Positions 34,036-43,130 of a stretch of DNA of 64,000 nt are shown here, in pieces (positions within the stretch are counted from its first letter, which is position 1; every line of letters starts with the position of its first letter). The position numbers were made by a program, and so were the translations under genes. The notes below the pieces were generated by a model, which made no database searches, was not told where the DNA came from, and saw only the letters and a program-made list of their open reading frames with translations. Origin of the DNA: Mesorhizobium sp. 1M-11 (GTDB taxonomy: Bacteria; Pseudomonadota; Alphaproteobacteria; Rhizobiales; Rhizobiaceae); assembly GCF_001303895.1 (NCBI RefSeq), contig NZ_LJSD01000075.1:317501-381500 (forward strand). The letters run 5' to 3'.

Positions 34036-34143
34036 ATATCGAACAATGTGGTTACGTCCGGGGTCGGGCTCGGAACCGTCCGTTAAGCATAACCGATAGC
34101 CTGGCAGTGAGAGCAAGGCGTCGGAAGCACATGTTCGGCCGGG

Positions 34144-34455
34144 CTAGATGCCCGAACCGTACAGTTCCTCTTCGCTGCCTTCCCAAGGTGTCGGCATGTC
34201 GGCCAGGGCGCTCGCGTTCGCATTGGCGCTTGGCAGCGGCATCCAGCATTTCAATTCGGGGTCGGCATATTCGATCATATGGCCTGGGTAGGAATCGTTC
34301 GCACGCCATCCTTCCATGCCGAACTGGTCGGATCGCGCCCAATAGGCGACGTCGACTTCCGCAGGTCCCTGCTCGGATGACCTCACCGTGACCAGGACAC
34401 GGCTGCCGTCCTTCGGCGCGCTCGACATGTGGCGCCATCCGGTAGGTTCTGCCAT
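34144..34455 (-). CDS. DUF551-like small protein
   Basis: 103-aa soluble protein. The motif WRHMSSAPKDGSRVLVTVR at the start and the tail region PELKCWMPLP match the DUF551 pattern (W-x-x-M/I-x-x-A-P-K/R-D-G ... W-M-P-L-P), a family found in phages and bacteria with no known function. ATG 34455 is preceded by a strong GGAGGAGG. The frame continues 26 codons into repeat A (34477-34579), which therefore forms its upstream region. Confidence 0.75.
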   Translation of the reverse strand: MAEPTGWRHMSSAPKDGSRVLVTVRSSEQGPAEVDVAYWARSDQFGMEGWRANDSYPGHMIEYADPELKCWMPLPSANANASALADMPTPWEGSEEELYGSGI

Positions 34456-34476
34456 GAAAGTCCTCCTCCGTCGGCC

Positions 34477-34579
34477 AGAGCAATTCCAGCAAAAGTGCGT
34501 AGCGGTTTTGCGTCCGGAATTGCGTAAAAACAAAGAGCGGAGCGTTTCCGCGTTTCCGTAGAAAACGGAAACGCTCCAG
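34477..34579 (-). repeat. dispersed repeat family A, copy 3 (inverted)
   Basis: Same element as 15374-15471 and 23321-23422 in opposite orientation. It runs from AGAGCAATTCCAGCAAAAGTG on the left to GGAAACGCTCCAG on the right, with the inner inverted repeat GGAGCGTTTCC / GGAAACGCTCC. Confidence 0.85.
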
Positions 34580-34675
34580 TGATCACCGTACCAACGGTAG
34601 CACGATCCGCCCCGCCAAGATCAATGCCAGATTTGCCGATTGCCGGAATAAGAGTGCAGCAGCCGAAACAGCGCC

Positions 34676-36490
34676 TCAGCCCTCCAGTTCCTCTCGCAGC
34701 ATTTCCAGTTCCAGCCACTCTTCCTCAAGAGTGGCAAGCGTCGCTCGTTCCTTGTCAAGCGCTGCAATCGTCTTCTGGAAACCAACCGCATCCCGCTCAT
34801 AGAAGGCCGGATCGGCGATGTTGTTCTCCAGCCTGGCGATCGATGCCGTCACCGCCTCGATCTTCTTCGGCAGATTTTCCAAGGCGAATTTCTGCTTGAA
34901 GGAGAGCTTCCTGGCCGACTCTTTCGGCGCATCCGAACGTGGCTTTTCGGCTTTCGGCTCAGCGGACTGCCCGTTGCGGGCTTTGCGGTCGTCGAGCTTC
35001 GTGCCGCCGCGCTGCGCCAGCATGTCGGAGTAGCCTCCGGCATATTCCACCCAACGCCCACCTCCGTCAGGCGCGATCACACTGGTGACCGTGCGATCGA
35101 GGAAATCGCGATCGTGGCTGACCAGGATGACCGTGCCGGCAAAACCGGCCACCAGTTCCTGCAGCAGCTCCAGCGTCTCCATGTCGAGATCGTTTGTCGG
35201 CTCGTCCAGCACCAGAAGGTTTGCCGGCCGCGCCAGGACACGGGCAAGCAGCAACCGTGCCCGCTCGCCGCCGGAAAGCTCGCGCACCGGCGTGCGTGCC
35301 TGCTCCGGCTTGAACAGGAAATCCTTCATGTAGGACACGACATGACGCTGCTCGCCATTGATGACGAGGTTCTCGCCGCGCCCATCCGTCAGGTAGTGGG
35401 CCAGCGTTTCATCCGGGTCGGCCGCCTCGCGCTTCTGGTCGAGTGCCGCGATCTCGAGGTTGACGCCCAGCCGCACCGAACCCGCATCCGGCTTCATCTC
35501 CCCAGTCAGCATCTTCAGCAGCGTCGTCTTGCCGGCACCGTTGGGACCGACCAGACCGACGCGGTCGCCGCGCTGGATGCGGGTCGAAAAATCCTTCACC
35601 ACGGTGAGATCGCCGAAGCTCTTCTCGATGTTCTTGGCTTCGATCACCAGCTTGCCGGATTCGGCGGCGTCGCTTGCCACCAGCGTCGCGGTGCCCTCGG
35701 CGCCGCGATGACTGCGGAAGCGCTGGCGCATCGTCTGCAATTCGCCAAGCCGGCGCATGTTGCGCTTGCGCCGCGCGGTCACGCCGTAGCGCAGCCAGTG
35801 CTCCTCGCGCACGATCTGCCGGCCGAGTTTGTGCTGGTCGCGTTCTTCTTCCTCCAGAACCTGGTCACGCCATTCCTCGAAATGGGCGAAGCCCTTGTCC
35901 AGCCGGCGAGTCTGGCCGCGATCGAGCCATACGGTGGCGCGCGAGATGCGCTGCAGGAAACGACGGTCGTGGGAAATGACGATCAAGGCCGAGGAGGTGC
36001 GCGCCAGCTCCTCTTCCAGCCATTCGATGACGGCGAGGTCGAGATGGTTCGTTGGCTCGTCGAGCAGCAGAATGTCGGGCTCCGGTGCCATGACGCGGGC
36101 CAATGCGGCACGGCGTGCCTCGCCCCCGGAAAGATCGGCGGGGCGCTCTTCGCCAGTAAGACCCAGATGCTTCATCAGATAGGTCGCGCGATACGGGTCG
36201 TCGGCCGGCCCCAATCCCGCCTCGACATAGGCCCGCACGCTCGCAAAACCGTCCATGTCAGGGATCTGCGGCAGGTAGCGTACGGTTGCCGTCGGCTGGC
36301 GAAACACCTCGCCATCCTGCGGCTCGATCATGCCGGCAGCGATCTTGAGCAATGTCGACTTGCCGGAACCATTGCGGCCGACCAACGCGATCTTGTCGCC
36401 GGGAGCCGCTACGAGTTCCGCGCCGTCCAGCAAGGGCGTGCCGCCGAAGGTCAGTTTGATATCGGTCAAATTGAGAAGTGGCGGCGCCAT
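34676..36490 (-). CDS. ABC-F family ATPase, Uup-like
   Basis: 604-aa cytosolic protein with two ABC ATPase domains and no membrane segment. Walker A GRNGSGKST with signature LSGGEARR in the first half; GPNGAGKTT with LSGGERAR in the second; and a C-terminal coiled coil (FALENLPKKIEAVTASIARLENNIADPAFYERD) typical of Uup. ABC-F proteins act on ribosomes or branched DNA. ATG 36490 starts 1 nt after the thiN stop, so the two are translationally adjacent. The last residue is close to repeat A. Confidence 0.93.
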   Translation of the reverse strand: MAPPLLNLTDIKLTFGGTPLLDGAELVAAPGDKIALVGRNGSGKSTLLKIAAGMIEPQDGEVFRQPTATVRYLPQIPDMDGFASVRAYVEAGLGPADDPYRATYLMKHLGLTGEERPADLSGGEARRAALARVMAPEPDILLLDEPTNHLDLAVIEWLEEELARTSSALIVISHDRRFLQRISRATVWLDRGQTRRLDKGFAHFEEWRDQVLEEEERDQHKLGRQIVREEHWLRYGVTARRKRNMRRLGELQTMRQRFRSHRGAEGTATLVASDAAESGKLVIEAKNIEKSFGDLTVVKDFSTRIQRGDRVGLVGPNGAGKTTLLKMLTGEMKPDAGSVRLGVNLEIAALDQKREAADPDETLAHYLTDGRGENLVINGEQRHVVSYMKDFLFKPEQARTPVRELSGGERARLLLARVLARPANLLVLDEPTNDLDMETLELLQELVAGFAGTVILVSHDRDFLDRTVTSVIAPDGGGRWVEYAGGYSDMLAQRGGTKLDDRKARNGQSAEPKAEKPRSDAPKESARKLSFKQKFALENLPKKIEAVTASIARLENNIADPAFYERDAVGFQKTIAALDKERATLATLEEEWLELEMLREELEG

Positions 36491-36491
36491 A

Positions 36492-37139
36492 TCAGCTTTC
36501 AGGGAGTGGGTAAGGATGGGCGAGCAGAAGCGCACGGCCGCTGCCGAGCGTGATTTCAAGCTTGCCTCTCACGGCATTGGAGATGGTGAGCGACGAACCG
36601 AAGGGCATTTCCACTGCATCCAGCGGCCATTTGGCGCCCTTGATGGTGAGCCCGGTGAGTTTCGAGAAGCCAAGCACGGAAAACAGCGTCCCCTCGGCGT
36701 AGTCGAAGGCCTTGCTGTGGCCTGGCAATACCGGAATGCCTTCCTGCGCACCGCTGGTCAGAAGCACATCCGTACCCTGTTCGGCCAGGCTGAGTGCCAA
36801 AGCCAGGTGCAGGAAAGCATGATCGGCCCGGGCGCCACCGAAGGCACCGACCAGGTTCAGTTTCGTCGCGCCGTGTTTAAGCGCAATCGAAACCGCGAGT
36901 TCTCCGTCCGTGGAATCCTTCTCGGCGGGGAACCGTTCCTGTGGCACCTTCGCCAGATGCGGCGGCAGGTTGGCCGGCGCGGAATCGAAATCGCCCACCC
37001 ACAGCTCCGGCAGAAGGCCCAGCATATCCGCATGCCGGATGCCGGAATCGGCGGCAATGACGCGCGTGCCGGCAACCTGGGCCTCGAGCCGCGGCGTGTG
37101 GATGACCTCACCGCCAAGCAGAAGAGTGAATATGCTCAT
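36492..37139 (-). CDS. thiN: thiamine pyrophosphokinase
   Basis: 215-aa enzyme that pyrophosphorylates thiamine to the cofactor TPP. Family features: SIFTLLLGGEVIHT at the start, AADSGIRHADMLGLLPELWVGDFDSA with metal/ATP acidic residues, FPAEKDSTDGELAVSIAL, LVGAFGGARADHAFLHLAL, and the C-terminal thiamine-binding beta domain (FSVLGFSKLTGLTIKGAKWPLDAVEMPFG). The true start is ATG 37139; the longer frame has no support. It lies head-to-head with the TPP-riboswitch-controlled thiamine importer, which fits a salvage pathway. Confidence 0.93.
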   Translation of the reverse strand: MSIFTLLLGGEVIHTPRLEAQVAGTRVIAADSGIRHADMLGLLPELWVGDFDSAPANLPPHLAKVPQERFPAEKDSTDGELAVSIALKHGATKLNLVGAFGGARADHAFLHLALALSLAEQGTDVLLTSGAQEGIPVLPGHSKAFDYAEGTLFSVLGFSKLTGLTIKGAKWPLDAVEMPFGSSLTISNAVRGKLEITLGSGRALLLAHPYPLPES

Positions 37140-37261
37140 GGGCGTGGCCCTTACCAGCCCCCATGCGGAAACGGAAGTGCGTGCGGATTGCCGCTTCGGT
37201 TCCACCTGACCCGGCAAACTAGGACTTGCACGCCACAACGGCCCGCTCTATGTCTCAAGCC

Positions 37262-37364
37262 GCTCTAACGGGGTGCCCGATCGCGGTTTTCGCGAACCGG
37301 CTGAGAGGCGAAAAGCCAACCCGCTGAACCTGATCCGGTTTGTACCGGCGGAGGGATTAGACGC
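37262..37364 (+). promoter_or_regulatory. TPP (THI-box) riboswitch
   Basis: Contains the conserved segments in order: GGGGTGCCC (about 37269-37278), GGCTGAGA (about 37299-37306), ACCC followed by CTGAACCTGATCCGGTT (to 37340), and CCGGCGGAGGGA (to about 37356), closed by a P1 stem TCTAA/TTAGA. It stands about 47 nt before thiB. Binding TPP should lower expression of thiBPQ. No T-run follows, so control is probably at translation. Confidence 0.95.
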
Positions 37365-37410
37365 TTAGCCAAAGCGCCAGTTCCCTTGTCACGAAGTGAA
37401 GGAGGCGCCG

Positions 37411-38412
37411 ATGCGCAAAACTCTGTCTGTCCTGGTCTCGGCACTCGCTCTTGTTGCCGCCACGCTGCCGGCAACAGCGAAAGACAAGCTTACCGTCTAT
37501 ACCTACGAAAGCTTCACCGCCGAATGGGGACCCGGCCCACAGGTGAAGAAGGCGTTCGAAGAGGAATGCAATTGCGAGGTCGACTTCGTATCGGTCGCCG
37601 ATGGCGTCGCGCTGCTCAACCGGGTCAAGCTTGAGGGTGCCGCCACGAAGGCCGATATCGTGCTTGGCCTCGATACCAACCTGACCGCGGATGCCAAGGC
37701 GACCGGTCTCTTCGTGCCGCACGGCACGACCGCAGCACTCGACGTGCCCGGCGGCTGGAACGACGACACTTTCGTGCCTTATGACTACGGTTATTTCGCT
37801 GTCGTCTATGACACCGAAAAATTGAAGACGCCGCCGGCCAGCCTCAAGGATCTCGTCGAGGGCGATGCCTCGCAGAAGATCGCCATACAAGACCCGCGCA
37901 CGTCCACGCCGGGCCTCGGCCTGTTGCTTTGGGTGCGCTCGGTCTATGGCGACAAGGCGCCGGAAGCCTGGGCGAAGCTGAAGGACCGCGTGCTGACCGT
38001 CACGCCGGGCTGGAGCGAGGCCTATGGCCTGTTCACCAAGGGCGAAGCGCCGATGGTTCTGTCCTATACCACTTCGCCTGCTTATCATATGGTCGCCGAA
38101 AAGACAGATCGCTACCAGGCCGCTTCCTTCTCCGAAGGTCATTACCTCCAGGTCGAGGTGGCCGGTGTTACCACGACCGGCGCCAAGAATCCGCTGTCCG
38201 GGAAATTCATGGCCTTCATGACCAGTCCGAAATTCCAGGATGTCGTTCCGGAGACCAACTGGATGTTCCCCGCCGGGAAGATGGACAAGCCGCTTGATCC
38301 CGCCTTCGAGAAACTGGTGAAGCCGGCCAAGACCCTGACTTTCAGCCCGGAAGAGGTTGCGAAAAACCGCAAGGCCTGGGTGGATGAATGGCTGACCGTG
38401 ATAAGCAAGTAG
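37411..38412 (+). CDS. thiB: thiamine ABC transporter, substrate-binding protein
   Basis: 333-aa periplasmic binding protein with a signal peptide (residues 1-23, cleaved near ATAKDK) and the ThiB/TbpA core: LTVYTYESFTAEWGPGPQVKKAFEEECNCEVDFV, FVPYDYGYFAVVYDTEKL, DPRTSTPGLGLLLWVRSVYG, and TNWMFPAGKMDKPLDPAFEKL. ATG 37411 has GAAGGAGG upstream. It overlaps thiP by 25 nt and is controlled by the TPP riboswitch. Confidence 0.96.
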   Translation: MRKTLSVLVSALALVAATLPATAKDKLTVYTYESFTAEWGPGPQVKKAFEEECNCEVDFVSVADGVALLNRVKLEGAATKADIVLGLDTNLTADAKATGLFVPHGTTAALDVPGGWNDDTFVPYDYGYFAVVYDTEKLKTPPASLKDLVEGDASQKIAIQDPRTSTPGLGLLLWVRSVYGDKAPEAWAKLKDRVLTVTPGWSEAYGLFTKGEAPMVLSYTTSPAYHMVAEKTDRYQAASFSEGHYLQVEVAGVTTTGAKNPLSGKFMAFMTSPKFQDVVPETNWMFPAGKMDKPLDPAFEKLVKPAKTLTFSPEEVAKNRKAWVDEWLTVISK

Positions 38413-40067
38413 GAGCGGCAGCGATTCCCTTGCCTCATCAGGCGGCGCCTCCCGCTGCGTTGCGCGACAAGCGCGTTGCTGCGGGCATAGCCGCATTGGT
38501 CTTTGTTGCCGTTCTGATAGGCGGCGCTTTCCTTGGCCTTGTCATCGAAAGCGCCGGCGATTTTTCCGGCGCCTTGGCCGCCTTCGATTCCTATCTGTTC
38601 CGGGTCGTCCGCTTCACCTTGTGGCAAGCCCTGCTGTCGACATTCTTGTCGGTCCTGCCGGCATTGTTCGTCGCGCGGGCGTTGTCGCGTCACCCCGGTT
38701 TTTTCGGCCGCAGCTTCATTCTGCAACTTTTCGCGGTGCCTCTGGCGCTCCCTGCTATCGTGGCTGCGCTCGGCGTTCTCGCTCTCTACGGTCGCGCCGG
38801 CTATTTCGCGGAAATGCTGACGAAAATCGGCGGGCAAGATTGGCCTGGCATCTATGGCCTTTCCGGCATTCTTGTCGCCCACGTCTTCTTCAACCTGCCA
38901 CTCTGTGTCCGCCTTTTCCTGGAAGCGCTGCAAACTGTTCCGGCTGATCAGTGGCGGCTGGCCAGCCAGCTCGGCATGAGCGCGCGCCCCGCTTTCCGCT
39001 TCATTGAATGGCCGGCGCTGAGGCAGGCGCTTCCCGGTGTCGCCGGCCTCGTTTTCATGTTGTGCATCACCTCTTTCACCATCGTACTGATCCTCGGCGG
39101 CGGACCGCGCGCAACGACGCTGGAAGTAGCCATCTATCAGGCACTGCGCTTCGACTTCGATCCTGCGCGCGCCGTAGCGCTGACGCTGCTGCAGATCCTG
39201 CTGACTTTCGCGGTTGTGGCCCTGCTGTCCCGCCTTGGCGCCAACACCACGGCCGAAGCCAGTCTTTCGGTGGCGCCACGCCGCTACCTTTCGATCGGCA
39301 ACGGTGAAGTCGCGTTGAATGTCCTGCTCATCCTGCTGGCGCTGCTGTTCGTTGCTGGGCCGATGGTCGCAACCATAGCCGCCGGGCTACAATCCGAACT
39401 TGCTCGCCTCGCCGGTGAACGCGCCGTGCATCTGGCTACCACGACCAGTGCGGCACTCGCCTTCCTGTCGGCTTTGCTCGCGACCGCTCTTTCCTTGTCA
39501 CTGACGATGGCGCGGCGTGGCCTGGCCACCCAGCGCGGCAGGAATGGGGGGCGATCCTTGCTGGAATATGCCACCGATACGGGTGCAGGCTTCGTGCTGG
39601 TCGTGCCGCCGATCGTCATCGGCGCCGGCTGGTTTTTGTTGTTGCGTCACATCGGCAGCGCCTTCGCGATTGCTCCCGTCATGGTCGTTGCAGTGAATGC
39701 CATCATGGCGATGCCGTTCGCGTTGCGCGCCGTCCGCCCGGCCTATGATGCGGCCAGCGAACGGCATGAGCGGCTCTGTGCTCAACTTGGTATCACCGGC
39801 TGGGCCCGGCTGAAGCTGATCGACTGGCCGGTGCTGCGACGTCCGCTGGCCACAGCCTTTGCCTTTGCCATGGCCCTGTCGCTCGGCGATCTCGGCGTGA
39901 TCGCTCTTTTTGGTTCGGATTCGCTGCAGACGTTGCCCTACCTTCTACTTGCCCGCATGGGCAGTTATCGTACCGCCGACGCTGCGGGGCTTGCCCTGTT
40001 TCTGGGTCTGGTGTGCTTTGCGCTGATCCTGCTTGCCGACCGGCTCGGAAAGGAACGCTCTTCATGA
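38388..40067 (+). CDS. thiP: thiamine ABC transporter, permease
   Basis: 559-aa permease with about 12 membrane helices in two fused binding-protein-dependent permease domains. The EAA-loop regions are ADQWRLASQLGMSARPAFRFIEWPALRQALPG (about residues 186-217) and SERHERLCAQLGITGWARLKLIDWPVLRRPL (near 463-493). The fused two-domain form is typical of ThiP. The start lies inside the thiB 3' end; the stop overlaps thiQ as ATGA. Confidence 0.95.
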   Translation: MADRDKQVGAAAIPLPHQAAPPAALRDKRVAAGIAALVFVAVLIGGAFLGLVIESAGDFSGALAAFDSYLFRVVRFTLWQALLSTFLSVLPALFVARALSRHPGFFGRSFILQLFAVPLALPAIVAALGVLALYGRAGYFAEMLTKIGGQDWPGIYGLSGILVAHVFFNLPLCVRLFLEALQTVPADQWRLASQLGMSARPAFRFIEWPALRQALPGVAGLVFMLCITSFTIVLILGGGPRATTLEVAIYQALRFDFDPARAVALTLLQILLTFAVVALLSRLGANTTAEASLSVAPRRYLSIGNGEVALNVLLILLALLFVAGPMVATIAAGLQSELARLAGERAVHLATTTSAALAFLSALLATALSLSLTMARRGLATQRGRNGGRSLLEYATDTGAGFVLVVPPIVIGAGWFLLLRHIGSAFAIAPVMVVAVNAIMAMPFALRAVRPAYDAASERHERLCAQLGITGWARLKLIDWPVLRRPLATAFAFAMALSLGDLGVIALFGSDSLQTLPYLLLARMGSYRTADAAGLALFLGLVCFALILLADRLGKERSS

Positions 40068-40807
40068 CTGCCGATATGCCGGCTCGACAGGGTGCGTCGC
40101 TGCGTCTCGACAAGACGACTTTCAGTTATGGCCAAACCAGGCTCGCCTTCGATGCCGAATTTCCCGCCGGCGAAATCACCGCCGTGATGGGTCCGAGCGG
40201 GTCGGGCAAATCGACCTTGCTCAACCTCGTGGCGGGGTTCGAAATTCCTCTTTCCGGGCATGTCCTGATCAATGGCCTGGATTTCAGCGCCGCGTCGCCA
40301 TCCGAACGGCCGGTTTCCATGGTCTTTCAGGAAAACAACCTGTTTGCCCATCTCGACGTTTTCCGCAATGTCGGCCTCGGCATATCGCCTTCGCTTGCGC
40401 TCACGGCCGCGGACCGCATGGCAATAGCCGACGCGCTCGCGCGCACCGGCCTGACAGGAAAGGAGAAACGCCTGCCGCGGGAGCTTTCCGGCGGCGAACG
40501 CCAGCGCGTTGCGCTTGCTCGCGCCCTGGTTCGTGACCGGCCGGTTCTTCTGCTTGATGAACCCTTTGCCTCGCTCGGGCCTGCCTTGCGGGAGGATATG
40601 CTGGATCTCGTTGCCGCCGTCCAGGCGGAGCGGAAGATGACCACGCTTTTCGTCACGCATCAGCCGGAAGACGCGCGCCGCGTCGCTGCTCACGTCGTTT
40701 TCCTGGAAAACGGCACTGTCGCTGCAACCGGCAGGGCCCACGATTTCTTTTCCGCGAACGGCCCCGCAGCTTTCCGGCGTTATGCCGGAGCCATGAACGG
40801 AGAATAG
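40064..40807 (+). CDS. thiQ: thiamine ABC transporter, ATP-binding protein
   Basis: 247-aa ATPase driving thiamine/TPP import. Walker A GPSGSGKST at about residues 44-52, Q-loop MVFQENNLFAHLD, signature LSGGERQR, Walker B VLLLDEPFASL, and H-loop VTHQPEDA. The ATGA overlap with thiP indicates coupling. Confidence 0.95.
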   Translation: MTADMPARQGASLRLDKTTFSYGQTRLAFDAEFPAGEITAVMGPSGSGKSTLLNLVAGFEIPLSGHVLINGLDFSAASPSERPVSMVFQENNLFAHLDVFRNVGLGISPSLALTAADRMAIADALARTGLTGKEKRLPRELSGGERQRVALARALVRDRPVLLLDEPFASLGPALREDMLDLVAAVQAERKMTTLFVTHQPEDARRVAAHVVFLENGTVAATGRAHDFFSANGPAAFRRYAGAMNGE

Positions 40808-40830
40808 TCGAACGCCAAGAAAAAGCGCTG

Positions 40831-40864
40831 CCACCGGTATATTTCAACTGGTCTTGACCGGTGG
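40831..40864 (+). terminator. hairpin downstream of thiQ
   Basis: CCACCGGT (40831-40838) / ACCGGTGG (40857-40864) with an 18-nt loop and no T-run, so it is weak as an intrinsic terminator. It begins 23 nt after the thiQ stop. Confidence 0.35.
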
Positions 40865-41065
40865 AAATCTGGAACGGATTTCGCGACTCAGGCATTTGTC
40901 TTGCCTGGAAGCCGACATAATTTGCGGTCAAACCGGTTTGGGGGCATCATCGTCCTTGCTTGCCAATCTGCTTCGCGTGTGGCTAGGTCCGCACCAGATG
41001 GTCTGGCACAATCGCCGATTGCCCCGTCGAGACGAAAGGAAGCCGACCTGTCGACCGGCCTGGAC

Positions 41066-42544
41066 ATGAGCTGCAAGAAAGCCCCAGCGCGCGTGCTCGC
41101 GCTGGCAGGGGTCGTTCTCGCGCTCGCATCCTGCCAATCCGTGATGCCGAATTCGGTCGAAGAATCCGGCTTCCAGCCGTCAAACAGACCCGTCACCGTC
41201 GACAATGCACAGGCCAACAGCCGCCTTGCCGATCTCGCCAAGGCGCAACACCCGCGCATCCTCGCGACCTATGGCGGCGAATATTCCGATCCGAAGCTGG
41301 AGCGCATGGTCGCCAAGATCGTCGGCCGGCTGACCGTGGTGTCGGCCAATCCGACGCAGACCTATCGCATCACCATCCTCAACTCGCCCAACGTCAACGC
41401 CTTCGCGCTTCCGGGCGGTTATCTCTACATCACCCGCGGCCTCTTGGCGCTCGCCAACGATTCATCCGAAATCGCCGCCGTGATCGCGCATGAAATGGGG
41501 CACGTTACCGCCAATCACGGTCTTCAGCGCCAGCAATTGGAGGCCGAGGAAGGCCTTGCCACCAAGGTCGTCTCGGATGTGCTGGGTGACAACCCGAGCG
41601 CCAAGGCCGCGCTCATCCGCGGCAAGCTGAGGCTCGCGCAGTTTTCACGCAACCAGGAACTCGAGGCCGACGCCATCGGCATCAAGTCGGTCGGCGAGGC
41701 CGGTTACGATCCCTACGCGGCGGGACGCTTCCTGCAGTCGATGGCCTCCTACGCCGGCTTCCGCTCGGTCAGCGGCGCGACCGACGCCAGCCTCGACTTC
41801 CTCGCCACCCATCCCAACACGCCGCAGCGCATCGACCTGGCGCAGCGCCATGCGCGCATGTTCGGCCAGCCGGGCTTTGGCACGCGCGACCGCGATTCCT
41901 ATCTCGCCGGCATTGACGGCCTTCTTTACGGCGACACGCCCGAGGAAGGCTATGTGCGCGGCAACACGTTCCTGCATCCCAAGCTGGGCGTCTCCTTCGC
42001 GGTGCCGGACGGCTTCGTCATCGACAATTCGGCAGCTGCCGTAACCGCCACCGGCCCCGGTGACATGGCGGTGCGTTTCGACGGCGTGACGATCGACAAG
42101 GATGTGTCGCTGCCGGACTACGTCCGCAGCGGCTGGGTTGCCGGCCTGGACGACGCCAGCGTCCGCCAGGAGACCATCAACGGCAACGAAGCCGCTGTCG
42201 CCAAGGCCCGCGCCGACGGCTGGCAGTTCGATATCGTGGTCATCCGCGCCGGCGGCCAGGTCTATCGGCTGCTCACCGCCGCCCCTGCTGCCGGGACGTC
42301 GCTCGAGCCTGTCGCGCGTTCGGTGAGCAGCACCTTCCGTGTTCTGAGCCCTGCCGAGAAGGCAGCACTGAAGCCGCTGCGTATCCGCGTTGCCACCGTG
42401 CGGCCAGGCGAGACGATCGGCACCTTGTCGGCACAGATGGTCGGCGTCGACCGGAAGCTCGACCTGTTCCGCGTGCTCAATGCGATGGGTCCGGGCGCGA
42501 CGGTTTCGGCCGGCGACAAGGTCAAGATCGTTACCGACAGATAG
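41066..42544 (+). CDS. M48 family metalloprotease, lipoprotein (BepA/LoiP-like)
   Basis: 492-aa periplasmic zinc protease. Lipoprotein signal with lipobox LALASC (Cys near residue 23). Zinc motif HEMGH in IAAVIAHEMGHVTANHG (about residues 142-158), with the third ligand Glu in NQELEADAIG. The C-terminal part (about 300-490) holds a beta-rich domain and a LysM-like end (VATVRPGETIGTLSAQMVGVDRKLDLFRVLN). Such proteins process or clear outer-membrane proteins. ATG 41066 gives a correct lipoprotein signal; the best purine-rich site (AAAGGAAG, about 41035) lies rather far upstream, and the frame is open back to 40901. Confidence 0.88.
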   Translation: MSCKKAPARVLALAGVVLALASCQSVMPNSVEESGFQPSNRPVTVDNAQANSRLADLAKAQHPRILATYGGEYSDPKLERMVAKIVGRLTVVSANPTQTYRITILNSPNVNAFALPGGYLYITRGLLALANDSSEIAAVIAHEMGHVTANHGLQRQQLEAEEGLATKVVSDVLGDNPSAKAALIRGKLRLAQFSRNQELEADAIGIKSVGEAGYDPYAAGRFLQSMASYAGFRSVSGATDASLDFLATHPNTPQRIDLAQRHARMFGQPGFGTRDRDSYLAGIDGLLYGDTPEEGYVRGNTFLHPKLGVSFAVPDGFVIDNSAAAVTATGPGDMAVRFDGVTIDKDVSLPDYVRSGWVAGLDDASVRQETINGNEAAVAKARADGWQFDIVVIRAGGQVYRLLTAAPAAGTSLEPVARSVSSTFRVLSPAEKAALKPLRIRVATVRPGETIGTLSAQMVGVDRKLDLFRVLNAMGPGATVSAGDKVKIVTDR

Positions 42545-42562
42545 TGCCTGGATCCACACGGC

Positions 42563-43030
42563 CTACAGCCCGGCTTCGGCACCTTCCCTGGTTTCCGTAT
42601 TTTCTCCGCTGACATTCGCACGCAGGCGCGCGAACATGGATCGAGCCAGATCAAGTTCGTCCTGACCTATGCCAGCCCGCAATTGCCGGTCGAAGGCGAT
42701 TGCCGTTTCGCGCAGACGCAGGAACAGCGTCTCGCCGCTTGGCGTCAATTCGACCAGATGCTTGCGACGATTGGCGGGATCGCGGCGGCGGGTCAGCAGG
42801 CCGTCCGCCTCCATCGCATTGAGATGATGGGTCAGCGTCGCACCCTGGATGCCGACGGATTCCGCAAGCTGGCGCTGATGGCCGAATTGCTGCGACTTCA
42901 CCGAAATCAGCACGGACCACACCGGGAAGGATCCACCGCCGGCAATCATCGCATCGTCCAGAGCACGCCGGATGATTTTCGCGGTTTGGGCAAGGTCAAG
43001 CCCGATCGGTTTGGCGGAAGGTTCGAACAT
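42563..43030 (-). CDS. MarR family transcriptional regulator
   Basis: 155-aa winged-helix repressor. Conserved MarR pattern: SFPVWSVLISVKSQQFGHQRQLAESVGIQGATLTHHLNAMEADGLLTRRRDPANRRKHLVELTPSGETLF (recognition helix about residues 58-75, wing about 85-100). It is divergent from a small membrane protein gene, with palindromic sites in the 100-nt gap, so it probably represses both. Confidence 0.92.
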   Translation of the reverse strand: MFEPSAKPIGLDLAQTAKIIRRALDDAMIAGGGSFPVWSVLISVKSQQFGHQRQLAESVGIQGATLTHHLNAMEADGLLTRRRDPANRRKHLVELTPSGETLFLRLRETAIAFDRQLRAGIGQDELDLARSMFARLRANVSGENTETREGAEAGL

Positions 43031-43059
43031 GGCCGGACACTAGCATGGAAATGGTTGGC

Positions 43060-43095
43060 GTCTAATAGATTGACATCTAACAGTTAGATATCTAC
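43060..43095. promoter_or_regulatory. candidate MarR operator
   Basis: ATCTAAC (43075-43081), one base, GTTAGAT (43083-43089): a perfect palindrome. Partial copies flank it (TCTAATAGAT at 43061-43070 and ATATCTA after it). It lies in the divergent promoter region of marR and the membrane protein gene. Confidence 0.6.
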
Positions 43096-43130
43096 TGTTT
43101 CTTTGCCCTGGCTTCATGGAGGTCCGCGAA

